In this document: positions 30,221 through 39,530 of the stretch, piece after piece
How positions within the stretch are numbered: the stretch's first letter is position 1
How the letters are laid out: each line of letters opens with the position of its first letter
Assembly (NCBI GenBank): GCA_004296455.1
Contig: AP018280.1
Location: 2,976,001 to 3,040,000 of the forward strand
Reading direction: 5' to 3'
DNA: 64,000 nt
Source: Calothrix sp. NIES-4101
Lineage (GTDB): Bacteria; Cyanobacteriota; Cyanobacteriia; Cyanobacteriales; Nostocaceae
Made by a program: the position numbers and the translations under genes
Notes under the pieces: generated by a model
What the model saw: only the letters and a program-made list of their open reading frames with translations
Databases searched by the model: none
What the model was told of the DNA's origin: nothing

Positions 30221-31861
30221 ATGAACCGCAAAAAAATTCTAATTTTAACTGCGAATCCTAGCAATACCCAACCATTACGTTTAAGTGAAGAAGTTCGAGA
30301 AATTAAAAGTGCTTGGGAACGTTCATTAAAAAGAGAAGAATTTGAAATTATCGTTGAAGAAGCTATACGCCCCAAAGAATTACGTCGGGCTTTGTTAACT
30401 CACAAACCTCAAATACTTCACTTTTCTGGGCATGGTGGCGGTGAACAGGGATTAGTTTTAATGGGAGACTCCGGGAAAGGTGTGTTAGTTTCACCTGATG
30501 CCCTATCGCGTTTTTTTAAAGCTATCAAAGATATTTTTACTATTGAAACTGTTTTACTAAATGCCTGTTATTCAGAAGTCCAAGCTGAAGGTATTTATCC
30601 ATATATTAAGTATATTATCGGCATGAATAAAATTATAGGAGATGAAGCCGCTACACAATTTTCTATTGGTTTTTACGATACGCTTTTTAATGGAGAATCT
30701 ATTGAAAATGCCTTTGCTTTGGGTTGTAATGCCATAGAACTAGAAAATATTCCCGAACATTTAACACCTGTATTTCGGAAAAATAGCCTCATCTCCAACT
30801 CTATCTCTTCAAATTCTATTTCCCCAAATTATCAAAGCCAAACTACAGTTATTTTTGATAATATAGATGGTCAAGTTCCCCTGAATTCCCCCTTTTATAT
30901 TGAGCGTCCAGAAGTAGAAATTAAATGTTATGAGTCCATCCTCCAACCAGGGGCATTAATCCGCATCAAAGCCCCACGCAGAATGGGAAAAACTTCCTTG
31001 ATGAGTCGCATTCTCGACTATGGTAAAAAGCGAGGATACCACACAGCTTTTTTGAATTTGTGGAGTAAAGAAAATCTCGCAGACATCAATACATTTTTAC
31101 AAGGTTTTTGTGCCATTCTCAGCGAAGAATTAGGACTAGAAGAACAAATAGATAAATATTGGAGTAAACGCTTAAGTAGTCAAGTAAACTGCACTCATTA
31201 TTTTAAAAAATATTTATTAAAATCTCTTGAAACACCACTAGTATTAGGCTTAGATGATATTGATCAGATTTTTCCTTATACTGAAATTGCTCAAGAATTT
31301 TTTGCCTTACTCCGAGCTTGGCATGAGAATGGTAAAAATGAAGAAATTTGGCAAAAATTACGCTTAGTCATTGCTCATTCTCAAGAAGTTTATGTTTCCC
31401 TAAAAGTGAATCAATCCCCTTTTAATGTGGGTTTATCTATTGAAATTGGAGAATTTAACACTGCACAAATACAAGAATTAATCCAAAGACATGGATTAAA
31501 TTTGTCAGAGTCAGAAATAGAACAATTAAGAGGAATGATTGATGGTCATCCTTATTTATTAAGAACTGCTCTTTATCAAATTGCTAAAGGCAATTTAACT
31601 TTAGAACAATTTTTGAAAATTGCGCCAACTGACGAAGGATTATTTGGGGACTTTTTATATCATTATCTCTTGCTTTTGGAAGATGATAAATTTTTGAAAA
31701 CAGCCATGCAAGAAATAATTAATAGCGATGTTCCCGTCAAATTAGATGCAGTCCAAGCCTTTAAATTACGCAGCATGGGACTAATTGAATCCAGAGGAAA
31801 TGAAGTGCAATCCCTCTGTAATTTATATCGTCTTTATTTTCAAGAACGTCTATCTGAATAG
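30221..31861 (+). CDS. CHAT protease fused to AAA-like ATPase domain
   Basis: 546 residues. Residues 1-190 look like a CHAT caspase-like protease: ILILTANPSNTQPLRLSEEV, LHFSGHGGG with catalytic His71, and VLLNACYSEV with Cys116. Residues 225-500 form an AAA-like ATPase: FYIERPEVEIKCYESILQPG, Walker A-like IKAPRRMGKTSLM, Walker B LVLGLDDIDQIF, then IDGHPYLLRTALYQI. The ATPase part resembles that of the 26234 protein. CHAT domains with STAND ATPases occur in signalling and in proteolytic anti-phage systems; the target is not known. Frame intact. Confidence 0.8.
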   Translation: MNRKKILILTANPSNTQPLRLSEEVREIKSAWERSLKREEFEIIVEEAIRPKELRRALLTHKPQILHFSGHGGGEQGLVLMGDSGKGVLVSPDALSRFFKAIKDIFTIETVLLNACYSEVQAEGIYPYIKYIIGMNKIIGDEAATQFSIGFYDTLFNGESIENAFALGCNAIELENIPEHLTPVFRKNSLISNSISSNSISPNYQSQTTVIFDNIDGQVPLNSPFYIERPEVEIKCYESILQPGALIRIKAPRRMGKTSLMSRILDYGKKRGYHTAFLNLWSKENLADINTFLQGFCAILSEELGLEEQIDKYWSKRLSSQVNCTHYFKKYLLKSLETPLVLGLDDIDQIFPYTEIAQEFFALLRAWHENGKNEEIWQKLRLVIAHSQEVYVSLKVNQSPFNVGLSIEIGEFNTAQIQELIQRHGLNLSESEIEQLRGMIDGHPYLLRTALYQIAKGNLTLEQFLKIAPTDEGLFGDFLYHYLLLLEDDKFLKTAMQEIINSDVPVKLDAVQAFKLRSMGLIESRGNEVQSLCNLYRLYFQERLSE

Positions 31862-31929
31862 TTTCTGAATAATTAGAGTAATTCTCAGATAATTTGCTGC
31901 TATTTAGAGATTAAGGATAGCCGTGCAGG

Positions 31930-31997
31930 GAGAAACCCGGTTTCTCATCACAAAGACAGATGATGCTCGATAGTTAAATCCCAGAAACCGGGTTTCT
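31930..31997. repeat. Pair of small palindromes of the AGAAACC/GGTTTCT type
   Basis: GAGAAACC-C-GGTTTCTC at 31930-31946 and AGAAACC-G-GGTTTCT at 31983-31997 can each fold alone or pair with each other. Related strings occur elsewhere in the window (for example near 56150 and 61010). This is a dispersed cyanobacterial intergenic repeat, here after the CHAT-AAA gene, and could also end its transcript. Confidence 0.65.
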
Positions 31998-32048
31998 TTA
32001 GTCTTAAGGTTTACTTTATACATAACCTCTGAATGGGAATGCTGAAAA

Positions 32049-32924
32049 TTACGAATCAGTCCAATTATTTGATGACTTTGGTGCATGAGCCAAACTATCA
32101 ATACCAGCCACCCGCATTTGTTCATAAACACTTTGGGTTGGTGCTAACCAAACTTTACCTGTACCCCGAAAGGTTTGTAGCAATCCTTCACCACTCGTCA
32201 AAGTCCCAAAAATAGTCTTTGTAGATTTTTCAACGGTAAACTCAATTTTGCCAGTACGCATTAAAGCAAAATTACCATCCACCTTCAGGGTTTCGTTATT
32301 TAAATGCACACAATGAACTTCGGAAGCGGGAACAGGTAACTCAAACACGCAAATCCCCGTACCGCGAATCTTAGTTTGAAATAAACCTTCATTACCAAAC
32401 AAAGCCGAGGAAACATTCTTTTGCATTGCGGCACTAACTTCCAGCGAACCTTCACCACAATAAAACAAACCGCGATCGCAAATAATTTCTTCGTTATTGA
32501 GGTAGTAAGTCAAGAAATGACTAAAGCAAGGTTCGAGGAAAATACAGCCATGTCCCTGATAGCGGGGAATAAACGCCGACTCATTTGTCATCAACTTGTT
32601 GAGCATGGCTTTTCCTAAACCAGCCATTCCCCCAGCCTTACTTTCAATTTGAATGTGTCCATATAAATATTGCAATGCACCCGCTTCAATTTGCGCTTCT
32701 CCGCCTTGCAAGGTAATTTTTACCTGTTTTAGTCGCATTCCTACTTGATTAGCATAATAAATTGCTTGCGCCGTTTCCGGGTCATTTATGCCTGATAATG
32801 ATTTATAGCCAAGAACCTCAACTTTGAAGTTGTCTCCAGAAACACAGTCGAGTACTTCTACCCTTGAGGTCAATTTTTGACGATGGAAAGGTTCGATAAA
32901 CCGATTTTCCTCCAGATTGTCCAC
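32049..32924 (-). CDS. AIM24 family protein
   Basis: 291 residues, GTG start at 32924. The beta-rich pattern of the AIM24/TIGR00266 family is visible: IQIESKAGGMAGLGKAMLN, GHGCIFLEP, EIICDRGLFYCGEGSLEV, GTGICVFELPVPASEV and GKIEFTVEKSTKTIFGTLTS. The family forms beta-prism-like folds and often lacks a clear role in bacteria; in yeast AIM24 acts in mitochondria. It stands alone, convergent with the CHAT-AAA gene. Confidence 0.8.
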   Translation of the reverse strand: MDNLEENRFIEPFHRQKLTSRVEVLDCVSGDNFKVEVLGYKSLSGINDPETAQAIYYANQVGMRLKQVKITLQGGEAQIEAGALQYLYGHIQIESKAGGMAGLGKAMLNKLMTNESAFIPRYQGHGCIFLEPCFSHFLTYYLNNEEIICDRGLFYCGEGSLEVSAAMQKNVSSALFGNEGLFQTKIRGTGICVFELPVPASEVHCVHLNNETLKVDGNFALMRTGKIEFTVEKSTKTIFGTLTSGEGLLQTFRGTGKVWLAPTQSVYEQMRVAGIDSLAHAPKSSNNWTDS

Positions 32925-33307
32925 AGTAAATTCCTCTGGTAAATTGCATTTTGAATACTACCAGTGTAGATAATTTTAGGGAAATGGTTCCCAAGTTGTG
33001 AACGATGGAACCCAGCATTTTCTCACCTCGCTCCTAAATTTCTGGATATATCCAATTAACTGAGCGCTTTGGCAATCTCTATCATAAATATTTACATAAA
33101 TTTACACTATGAATCGTTATAATATGCGTCATAGTAAAAGACATCTTGATGAACAGTTTTTCAGTATAGAGGATTTCCCAAAAATAGATATTTTGAATAC
33201 ATCTTGACTTTTGAGAAAACTAAAATACTTGACAACTTTACAAAAATATTTATGAGCAAAATAAAGACAGCAAAACTATAAGATGATTGGTGCTTCGGAG
33301 ACAAATC
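32925..33307. other. Gene-free divergent region between AIM24 and flavodiiron genes
   Basis: No gene is seen. It must hold promoters for both directions. TTGACA at about 33230 lies 70 bases before the flavodiiron start but has no good -10 box at the usual distance. GGAG near 33296 is the Shine-Dalgarno of the flavodiiron gene. Confidence 0.5.
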
Positions 33308-35026
33308 ATGGTAGCTGTCACAGAGAACGTCCAACGTCGTTTAACTATACAAACTGTTGAAATTGCTCCCAATATCACAGCGATTCGATCGCTTGATTGG
33401 GATCGCGATCGCTTTGATATTGAATTTGGTCTGCAAAACGGTACAACCTATAATTCGTATCTAATTAAAGGCGATCGCATTGCCCTGGTTGATACTTCCC
33501 ATAGCAAGTTCCGCGATTTATATTTAGAAACGCTAAAAACCTTAGTTAATCCCAAAGCAATTGATTATATTATCGTTAGTCATACCGAACCTGACCATAG
33601 TGGATTAGTTGAAGATGTGCTTCAGTTAGCGCCGAGGGCGACTGTACTGGCATCAAAAGTGGCACTGCAATTCCTGGAAAATTTGGTTCACGACCCTTTC
33701 AGTAAGCGGATTGTGAAGTCGGGGGATGTTGTAGATTTAGGTGATGGTCACGAAATGGAATTTGTGAGTGCGCCGAATTTACACTGGCCCGATACCATTT
33801 TTAGCTTCGATCGCAAAGCGAAGATTCTATTTACCTGTGATGCCTTTGGGATGCATTACTGTAGCGATGATACCTTTGATGTCGATTTGGAAGCGATCGA
33901 GCCAGATTTCCGCTTTTACTACGATTGTTTGATGGGACCAAATGCCCGTTCTTTGTTGAATGCAATGAAGAAAATGGGTGAACTTGGTGAAATTAAAATG
34001 ATTGCCAATGGACATGGCCCTTTACTATATCACCACCTCGATTTTCTCCGGGAAAGATATCAGAACTGGAGCCAAGTACAAGCGAAAGCGGAAACCACCG
34101 TTGGCATGTTTTATGTGGCTGGGTACGGTTATGGTGATAAACTTGCCCATGCGATCGCTCACGGTATCCAAAAAACAGGTGTGGGTGTGGAAGTCCTCGA
34201 CTTGAGTACTGCTGATGTCCAGGAGATTCAAGGACTTGCTGGACGTGCCGCAGGTATAGTTGTGGGGATGCCACCCAGTAGTAATTTAGCGGCGCAAACT
34301 GGGGTTAGTTCCTTGTTGGCAGTGGTTAAAGAGAAACAATTTGTTGGTTTCTTTGAATCTTTTGGTGGTGACGACGAACCAATTGACTCCTTACGCAGAC
34401 AATTTACCGAACAAGGTGTTAAGGAAGGATTTTCTGCCATCAAAATCAAAGAAAGTCCCAATCCAGCCACATTCCAACTCTGCGAAGAAGCTGGTACTGA
34501 TATTGGACAATTGTTAGTTCGCGATCGCAACATCAAGCAGGTGAAATCCCTTGATGTCAATATGGAAAAAGCCTTGGGACGGATTAGTAGTGGTTTGTAT
34601 ATCATTACTAGCCAGAAAAACGGTGCGAAAAGTGCGATGCTCGCCTCTTGGGTAGCTCAGGCAAGCTTGCAACCACTGGGCTTTACTGTTGCTGTCGCTA
34701 AAGATCGGGCAATTGAAGCCTTTATGCAAATTGGCGACAAAATAGTTCTCAATGTCCTTGAAGAGGGCAACTATAAGGAACTCAAAAGACAATTCCTGAA
34801 GCGTTTACCTCCTGGTGCTGATAGATTTGCGGAAGTCAAAACCCAAACTGCTAAAAATGGCTGTCCGATTCTCACTGAAGCTCTAGCATATGTGGAATGC
34901 GAAATTACTGACAGCATGGAATGTAGTGACCATTGGATTATGTACTGCTCGGTTACAGAAGGTAAAGTTGCGAAACAGGATGGTGTTACGGCGGTTCGTC
35001 ACCGTAAAGTTGGCAATTATTACTAA
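33308..35026 (+). CDS. Diflavin flavodiiron protein, canonical iron ligands (Flv3-like)
   Basis: 572 residues from ATG 33308 with GGAG upstream. Three domains in order: metallo-beta-lactamase-like diiron domain with the full ligand set H92-x-E94-x-D96-H97 (SHTEPDHSG), then LHWPDTIF and ANGHGPLLYHH; flavodoxin domain (GMFYVAGYGYGDKLAHAIAH); flavin reductase domain (ALGRISSGLYIITSQKNGAK). Such proteins reduce O2 to water with electrons from photosystem I. The gene forms a pair with the non-canonical protein at 35482. Assignment to Flv3 rather than Flv4 rests on the partner. Confidence 0.85.
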   Translation: MVAVTENVQRRLTIQTVEIAPNITAIRSLDWDRDRFDIEFGLQNGTTYNSYLIKGDRIALVDTSHSKFRDLYLETLKTLVNPKAIDYIIVSHTEPDHSGLVEDVLQLAPRATVLASKVALQFLENLVHDPFSKRIVKSGDVVDLGDGHEMEFVSAPNLHWPDTIFSFDRKAKILFTCDAFGMHYCSDDTFDVDLEAIEPDFRFYYDCLMGPNARSLLNAMKKMGELGEIKMIANGHGPLLYHHLDFLRERYQNWSQVQAKAETTVGMFYVAGYGYGDKLAHAIAHGIQKTGVGVEVLDLSTADVQEIQGLAGRAAGIVVGMPPSSNLAAQTGVSSLLAVVKEKQFVGFFESFGGDDEPIDSLRRQFTEQGVKEGFSAIKIKESPNPATFQLCEEAGTDIGQLLVRDRNIKQVKSLDVNMEKALGRISSGLYIITSQKNGAKSAMLASWVAQASLQPLGFTVAVAKDRAIEAFMQIGDKIVLNVLEEGNYKELKRQFLKRLPPGADRFAEVKTQTAKNGCPILTEALAYVECEITDSMECSDHWIMYCSVTEGKVAKQDGVTAVRHRKVGNYY

Positions 35027-35134
35027 TTAGGGGATTTGTGGATAGAGACAAATATGAGAGGAGCTATGTAGAAAAATTACTCTCTCCTCTCCCCGGTGCG
35101 GTTCAGTTAAGGTTATTAATCGATTCGTGGAGAA

Positions 35135-35206
35135 CCAAGACTTGGGGGATTCTCCCCCAAACCCCCTATTGGGGGACGGTTGCGTCCCCCAAGCCCCCTC
35201 CAAAAA
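35135..35206 (+). repeat. GC-rich two-hairpin intergenic element, copy A
   Basis: TTGGGGGATTCTCCCCCAA forms the first hairpin; GGGGGACGG-TTG-CGTCCCCC forms the second, followed by AAGCCCCCTCCAAA. The same element in the same orientation lies at 45476-45545. It sits in the 455-base gap between the two flavodiiron genes (35027-35481), which has no gene of its own. Similar elements are common in filamentous cyanobacteria; movement by a RAYT is possible but not shown. Confidence 0.8.
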
Positions 35207-35481
35207 AGTCGATCTGTTTTGTTTGCAAGCTACTCTACCTAGCCCTTTCAGGGCGGCTACGCCAACGGAACCCTCTACCCTTTGGGAAGCGCAGGGCGCA
35301 ACGAAGAAACTTATGTTTCCTACGTTGTAATGACCAGGGTTTGAGATGTTGGGAATGTATAAATATTTTTGCACCACCACTTGATTGATTTTTGTTCTTA
35401 ACTGAACTGTATTGCTCCTGTCTTCACATCCCTGCATCCTTTTTTCTCATCCCTCCACACGCAGATAAATAGTAATCATAT

Positions 35482-37206
35482 ATGAGCGAAAATCCTCGTG
35501 ACGTACAGGTGTTGCCAATTGCGACTAACACCACAGTATTGCGATCGCGCAGTTGGACGAGACTACGTTTTGAAATTGAATATGCACTTTCTCGCGGTAC
35601 AACGTCCAATTCCTATGTCATCCAAGCTGACAAAACCGCGATTATTGATCCACCTGCGGAAAGTTTTACGGAAATATATAAGGAAGCAATCCGTCGTTGC
35701 TTTGAGTTAAACAAAATTGACTATGTTATCATTGGTCATTTTAATCCGAACCGGATGGCGACACTACGGTTCTTGATGGAAATGGCTCCAGATGTAACTT
35801 TTGTAACTACAGTTACGGGTGCTAATTATCTGAAAACGGCTTTTTCTAACTCCAATTTAAATCCCAACCTCAAAGTATTGGCGATGCGGGGTAAGGAAAC
35901 TCTTGATTTGGGTAAAGGTCACGTCCTCAAATTTATCCCGACTCCCAGCCCCAGATGGACGGAAGGGCTATGTACTTACGACCAGCAAACGCAAATACTC
36001 TACACTGATAAGTTATTTAGTGCCCATGTTTGCGGTGATGAAATATTTGATGAGGACTGGGGCAAATTTAAGGAAGACCAGCGCTATTACTATGATAGTG
36101 TCATGGCTCCAAATGCCGTCCATATCAAAGCTGCCTTAGAAAAGATTGCCGATTATCAAGTTCGTCTCATTGCCCCCGGACATGGCCCTCTGCTGCGCTA
36201 CGGCATGATGGAACTGATCAAATCCTATAAACAATGGAGTCAATCGCAGGCAGAGAGGGAGATTAAAGTTGCCTTATTGTATGCTTCCGCCTATGGAAAC
36301 ACAGCAACTTTAGCACAGGCGATCGCATTGGGCTTAACTAAGGGTGGCGTGGCTGTCGAATTAATTAACTGCGAATTTGCTGAGGCTGATGAAATTAAGG
36401 ACGCAGTCCAAAAATCGGAAGGTTTTATTATTGGTTCTCCAACTATTGGTGGACATGCACCCACACCTATTCATACCGCTTTGGGCACAGTTTTAACTAT
36501 CGGTGACAATAACAAATTAGCGGGTGTATTTGGTTCCTATGGTTGGAGTGGGGAAGCATTTGATTTAATCGAAGGTAAACTCAAGGAAGCAGGTTTTAAA
36601 TTTGGGTTTGAAACTATACGTGCTAGATTCAAACCATCCGACAAAATACTGAAGGATTGCGAAGAAGCGGCAATTGATTTTGCCCAAACCCTAAAACGTG
36701 CGAGGAAATTAAGATTGCCCCAACCAGCTGCCAGTCCTATCGAGCAAGCCGTCGGTCGTATCATCGGTTCGGTATGTGTGATTACGGCACAGCAAGGGGA
36801 AATTTCCACCGCAATGATGGGGGCGTGGGTATCACAAGCAACCTTTAACCCACCAGGATTGACAATTGCGATCGCCAAGGAACGAGCAATTGAGTCGTTA
36901 TTGCATTCTGGTAGCAAGTTTGCCTTGAATATTCTCGCGGAAGGCAAGCATCAGGAATATATGAAACACTTCCGTAAGAGTTTTGCCCCAGGAGAAAATA
37001 GATTTGCTGGGTTTGCCACCGCTACAGCTGATAACGGTTGTGTTGTGTTAGTAGAGGATGCTGTTGCTTATCTGGAATGTACTGTTAGTAAGCGGATGGA
37101 GTGCGGAGACCATTGGGTCATGTACGCGATCGTTGATAATGGTAAGTTACTTAAGCCTGATGCGATGACAGCTATTCATCACCGTAAGTCTGGTAGTTAT
37201 TATTAA
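35482..37206 (+). CDS. Diflavin flavodiiron protein, non-canonical iron ligands (Flv1-like)
   Basis: 574 residues with the same three domains as its neighbour: beta-lactamase-like, flavodoxin (ALLYASAYGNTATLAQAIAL) and flavin reductase (AVGRIIGSVCVITAQQGEIS). At the iron site the sequence reads GHFNPNRMATL: H86 is kept, but E, D and H are replaced by N88, N90 and R91. This is typical of Flv1/Flv2-type partners, which act as heterodimers with a canonical protein. In heterocystous cyanobacteria an adjacent flv3B-flv1B pair exists; this locus fits that layout. The gap between the genes holds the repeat at 35135. Confidence 0.84.
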   Translation: MSENPRDVQVLPIATNTTVLRSRSWTRLRFEIEYALSRGTTSNSYVIQADKTAIIDPPAESFTEIYKEAIRRCFELNKIDYVIIGHFNPNRMATLRFLMEMAPDVTFVTTVTGANYLKTAFSNSNLNPNLKVLAMRGKETLDLGKGHVLKFIPTPSPRWTEGLCTYDQQTQILYTDKLFSAHVCGDEIFDEDWGKFKEDQRYYYDSVMAPNAVHIKAALEKIADYQVRLIAPGHGPLLRYGMMELIKSYKQWSQSQAEREIKVALLYASAYGNTATLAQAIALGLTKGGVAVELINCEFAEADEIKDAVQKSEGFIIGSPTIGGHAPTPIHTALGTVLTIGDNNKLAGVFGSYGWSGEAFDLIEGKLKEAGFKFGFETIRARFKPSDKILKDCEEAAIDFAQTLKRARKLRLPQPAASPIEQAVGRIIGSVCVITAQQGEISTAMMGAWVSQATFNPPGLTIAIAKERAIESLLHSGSKFALNILAEGKHQEYMKHFRKSFAPGENRFAGFATATADNGCVVLVEDAVAYLECTVSKRMECGDHWVMYAIVDNGKLLKPDAMTAIHHRKSGSYY

Positions 37207-37269
37207 GCCAACATTAATTATTCTTCAGCAGAATTCTGAGTTTTAACTTTCAAACATCACTGCTGATAG

Positions 37270-37297
37270 TGCGCTAGTTGTAACTGGCGCATTTTTT
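37270..37297 (+). terminator. Rho-independent terminator of the flavodiiron locus
   Basis: TGCGCTAGTT, loop of two bases, AACTGGCGCA, then TTTTTT. It lies 64 bases after the second flavodiiron gene and marks the end of the locus. Confidence 0.85.
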
Positions 37298-37481
37298 CTT
37301 CCCCATATATTCCCCTATCAGTATGTTGCTTCATAGTTCCTGAATATTCCGCAATTGTCACCAAGACACCAGTATATTTCATGTGTCATCTTTAACTTGT
37401 ATATTCAGTGGATGGCATGGATTTTTACCAGAAGTCAAACACTGTAACAACATTTTTATACTAAATTTGTTTGCTTCTCTT

Positions 37482-37655
37482 ATGACACCAGAAGAAACCA
37501 AAATAAAATTTCCGTTTTGGCAGTATCTTAACCAGCCATTACTAAGTGCAGAAAAACCACCCATATTTAATCCCCGGCGTTTCGCACAAATTTATCACAT
37601 CGAACTTTTAGAACGTTGTTGGCATAAAGAATGTGATGCCAAAGGGTATTCTTAA
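37482..37655 (+). CDS. Small hypothetical protein
   Basis: 57 residues from ATG 37482 (MTPEETKIKFPFWQYLNQPL). The content of aromatic residues and the segment FNPRRFAQIYHIELLERCWH look like a real protein, possibly a small cyanobacterial family. An earlier start at 37383 is less likely. No function can be given. It is flanked by long gene-free DNA. Confidence 0.45.
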   Translation: MTPEETKIKFPFWQYLNQPLLSAEKPPIFNPRRFAQIYHIELLERCWHKECDAKGYS

Positions 37656-38405
37656 ACTAATTGGCAATTAAACAATTAAGTTTTGTGATGAAGATTTGGG
37701 TGAACTACCAAAAGTGACTAAGTGTTGGGGACTTATTATCCTGTCCAGTCATTAAGACTGATACAGAAACTTAGGGATGCGGGGGCGTGAAGAAATTTTC
37801 ATTTTAAGTGATTCGATAGATGTGATATTAAATGCCAAAATTAGCGAATTTGCTTCGCTAATTTTGTGTCTTTGGTTCCTGCTTACTTTTGTCTGTTAAT
37901 GAGTAACAAATTATCTAACTATAATCTTGACTAGAAGAACAATTTAGTTTGAGGATATTTGATAGATTTAAAGATAACTATCGCTATCTGCCATATTTCC
38001 TATGCGCTGCTTCAAATATCAAATTTTCGAGGAGCTAAGTCTGCGCGATAATTCCCAGGAACGCCACAATAATTGGCTGGGAATATTTTTTATGCTGTGA
38101 TTTTTATGGCTGTTATTTTGCGGTTTTGTATCTAGTTATCAAAAATATTTTTCCTGGTTTGTTAGGCTTCTTGAAACCATCATGCTTGGATGGCATGATT
38201 CGATTTGGGTCACATTATCCAGAGGACAATCATTCAATCGAATGATGGCGAATAGAAGAAATTATAGACCGTATTTCTAGAAGATAAATAATTAGCGTTC
38301 ACTCCAATATTAATGTCAATTAATGCTATCTGTATAGATTTTTAATTTGGGTTTATTTGGAGAGAGAAGCTTTATTTTATTTGAGTGTAATTTGGAGTTT
38401 AATTT
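37656..38405. other. Gene-free stretch of 750 bases with two hairpins
   Basis: No coding region is seen. A palindrome at 37836-37866 (AAAATTAGCGAA / TTCGCTAATTTT) could end a transcript. A second hairpin with a T-run is at 38052-38092. Between them TTGACT near 37927 may be a -35 box. The last part before 38406 is A/T rich and should contain the promoter of the pentapeptide gene. Confidence 0.5.
38052..38092 (+). terminator. Hairpin with T-run, possibly the end of a small RNA
   Basis: ATTCCCAG (38052-38059) pairs with CTGGGAAT (38078-38085), followed by ATTTTTTAT. No gene ends just before it on the plus strand; the nearest is 400 bases upstream. It could end a non-coding RNA that starts near 37950. 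Confidence 0.5.
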
Positions 38406-39353
38406 ATGAGTCAAAAAGGTCAAGGTAATGCTGATAGAGGTATTATAATAGGAGGCACTAACGCAGGTGGAAATATTCGGCAGAAATTTAAGTTTTCTTT
38501 TCCTCTAGGAATTCTTGCTCTTGTTGGCACTACTGTTACTATTGGTGGAGCAACGACATTTGTCATCAAAAATATTTTCTTGTCACAAAAACAGGATAAT
38601 CTTCCAGTTACCTCAGCATCTCCAGTTCAAGCTCCTGCATCCTCAAGCGCACCGACAATTACAACTTCATCTCCTGCTGCTAATCCACAAACCCAAAATA
38701 ATGATGTTTTGAAGGATAAGCTACTAAAAACTAAACAATGTCCGGGTTGTGATTTGAGCGGTGTTAATCTAACAGGTGCTGATTTGAAAGGTGCTGACTT
38801 AAGTAATGCCAATCTCCAAGGTGCTAAATTAGACCGTGCGAGTTTGACGGATGCTAAGTTGCATGGTGCAAATTTAGAAAAAGCGAATCTTTGGAAAGGA
38901 GAATTTATTAATGCTGACTTGAGTAATGCTAATTTACGTGGTGTTTCTGCTGGCGGTAATTTCACTTATGCAAATTTGAGTAATGCTAATCTACGTGGTG
39001 CTGATGGCCTTTATGACAATTTCACTTATGCAAATTTGAGTGGTGCAAACCTGCGTGACGTAACATTTAATTCAGCTAATTTCAGTAATGCTAACTTGCA
39101 GAGGGCTGATCTCAGAAGTGGCGATTTTGTTTACAGTTCTTTAGCAAGTGCTAATTTAAGTGGCGCAGACCTAAGCAATGTATCATCTTTATCGTCAGCG
39201 AATTTAAAAGGAGCAAACTTCAGTAACGCTGACGTGAGGGTTAAAAGCATGACGGCGAATGACTTACAGAAGGTCGAAGGAATTAATTTGTGTGGCGCAA
39301 AGCTACCTGGTAATGTTATCTCTCAACAGGGTTGCCAAGCTAGCGGTAGGTGA
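38406..39353 (+). CDS. Membrane-anchored pentapeptide-repeat protein
   Basis: 315 residues. Residues 30-58 (FPLGILALVGTTVTIGGATT) form a transmembrane segment after a Gly-rich cytosolic start. A Ser/Pro/Ala linker leads to about 30 pentapeptide repeats of type A(D/N)LxG from residue 115 on (LSGVNLTGADLKGADLSNAN), with a few irregular units (FTYANLSNAN). Cys residues in CPGCDLSG and LCGAKL lie at both ends of the domain. The repeats form a right-handed beta-helix; in cyanobacteria such proteins are many and mostly of unknown role. Confidence 0.85.
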   Translation: MSQKGQGNADRGIIIGGTNAGGNIRQKFKFSFPLGILALVGTTVTIGGATTFVIKNIFLSQKQDNLPVTSASPVQAPASSSAPTITTSSPAANPQTQNNDVLKDKLLKTKQCPGCDLSGVNLTGADLKGADLSNANLQGAKLDRASLTDAKLHGANLEKANLWKGEFINADLSNANLRGVSAGGNFTYANLSNANLRGADGLYDNFTYANLSGANLRDVTFNSANFSNANLQRADLRSGDFVYSSLASANLSGADLSNVSSLSSANLKGANFSNADVRVKSMTANDLQKVEGINLCGAKLPGNVISQQGCQASGR

Positions 39354-39530
39354 GCTTATACCAATTTTCAAAAAAAAGTAACAGATGGTAAGGCAGGGAC
39401 GCGGAGATTGAGAGACACGAAGATTTGTTTTATGTGTTGCCAGATTTTGGAGAAACGATATTAGTCGTTACTAGCCCCATGTAAAATAAAGCTTGGTGTT
39501 GATTTGGCAATGTTAAAGGTAAATCTCTAA

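Noticed and set aside
33287-33307. Earlier start of the Flv3-like protein
   Set aside because: ATG 33308 has GGAG at a normal distance, and the family starts at this position; the upstream codons have no ribosome site.
35038-35437. Protein-coding frames on both strands between the flavodiiron genes
   Set aside because: They are produced by the GC-rich repeat element and have no start signals or family resemblance.
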